This document shows positions 63,820-64,000 of a stretch of 64,000 nt of DNA, one piece after another. The position numbers and the translations under genes were made by a program. This stretch comes from an uncultured Lachnospiraceae bacterium (GTDB taxonomy: Bacteria; Bacillota; Clostridia; Lachnospirales; Lachnospiraceae). The notes beneath the pieces were generated by a model. That model did no database searches. It was given only the letters and a program-made list of their open reading frames with translations, and was not told the origin of the DNA. Numbering within the stretch: the stretch's first letter is position 1; every line of letters begins with the position of its first letter. The DNA is taken from NCBI GenBank assembly GCA_944383765.1, contig CALWQT010000012.1, positions 1-64,000 on the forward strand, written 5' to 3'.

Positions 63820-64000
63820 ATGAAAGACAAAGTATTTGGTGTTTTGCAAAGGGTAGGACGGTCCTTTATGCTTCCTATCGCAATTCTTCCCGTTGCTGGT
63901 TTATTCCTGGGAATCGGCGGTTCCTTTACCAATCAGACCATGATCGATGCTTATGGCCTGTCCGGAATCTTAGGAGAAGGCACATTTATCTATTCCATTC
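63820..64000 (+). CDS. PTS glucose/N-acetylglucosamine-type permease, 5' end
   Basis: Only the first 60 residues are in the window: MKDKVFGVLQRVGRSFMLPI and on through AILPVAGLFLGIGGSFTN, typical of EIIC of the glucose/NAG family. AAAGGAG before the ATG. The leader RNA fits a GlcT-regulated ptsG-like gene. Confidence 0.88.
   Translation, partial: MKDKVFGVLQRVGRSFMLPIAILPVAGLFLGIGGSFTNQTMIDAYGLSGILGEGTFIYSI

Overview
The window looks like chromosome of a spore-forming, anaerobic, moderately low-GC Firmicute, most likely a gut Lachnospiraceae (Clostridia). The reasons are sporulation and spore genes (spoIID, a SpoIIQ-like M23 gene, a SleC-like cortex-lytic gene, a cotJC remnant), a T-box upstream of ileS, Gram-positive Shine-Dalgarno sites, tRNA genes without encoded CCA, and Clostridia-type accessory modules. 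The family assignment comes from gene content and was not checked by search. No rRNA, CRISPR array or recognisable insertion sequence was seen.

Layout. 1-6.5 kb is a scar zone: a MerR/TipAS regulator broken by an in-frame stop, a tRNA-like 3' fragment, a secreted transglutaminase-like protein with cell-wall-binding repeats, then a mobilisation module on the minus strand (coupling ATPase, relaxase, MobC, candidate oriT, two small proteins), ending beside the 3' half of a cotJC gene that has lost its 5' half. 6.5-16 kb holds a tightly spaced six-gene minus-strand operon (GH65 phosphorylase, beta-phosphoglucomutase, hydantoinase/oxoprolinase-family protein, unknown HEXXH protein, transporter, FAD-dependent oxidoreductase) behind a LacI-type gene. 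A long inverted repeat overlaps the operon's promoter. 16-24.6 kb is core: CBS protein, SpoIIQ-like and SpoIID, glycogen phosphorylase, and ileS with its T-box leader. 24.6-29.8 kb carries pncB, two poorly known genes, a WYL regulator frameshifted in a poly-A run, and a paired P-loop/DUF4869-like module.

29.9-37.1 kb is a complete small integrated element. A perfect 49-bp direct repeat (29914-29962 and 37059-37107) bounds it. The right copy is the 3' part of tRNA-Thr(GGT), and a tyrosine recombinase lies next to that end. Repeated TTTTCCCCCA-type sites at both ends look like integrase arm sites. Cargo: a Zn-ribbon/lipoprotein pair, a small HTH protein, a RelE-type toxin-antitoxin, a serine recombinase, and a Rep-like gene with an elaborate leader.

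37.2-64 kb is mostly core: ldh, a cysS-mrnC-rlmB run with ispF and a lipid kinase upstream, a tRNA-Val/tRNA-Met pair, an M20 amidohydrolase, the PTS phosphorelay (ptsI, ptsH), a glycosyltransferase and CPBP protease, a divergent carbamate-kinase-like gene, an iron-type alcohol dehydrogenase, CorA, a D-2-hydroxyacid dehydrogenase, carAB, a sigma/anti-sigma pair, and the start of a PTS permease behind a GlcT-type antiterminator site. Several genes here are decayed: a VWA protein without its metal-site strand, a SleC-like gene cut before its conserved QWG motif, and a frameshifted lipoprotein facing it.

The most interesting signals are the mixed phosphorylase/hydantoinase operon with its HEXXH protein, the tRNA-Thr element and the RNA-rich leader of its Rep-like gene, the HPr with Arg in place of regulatory Ser46, and the P-loop/DUF4869-like pair.
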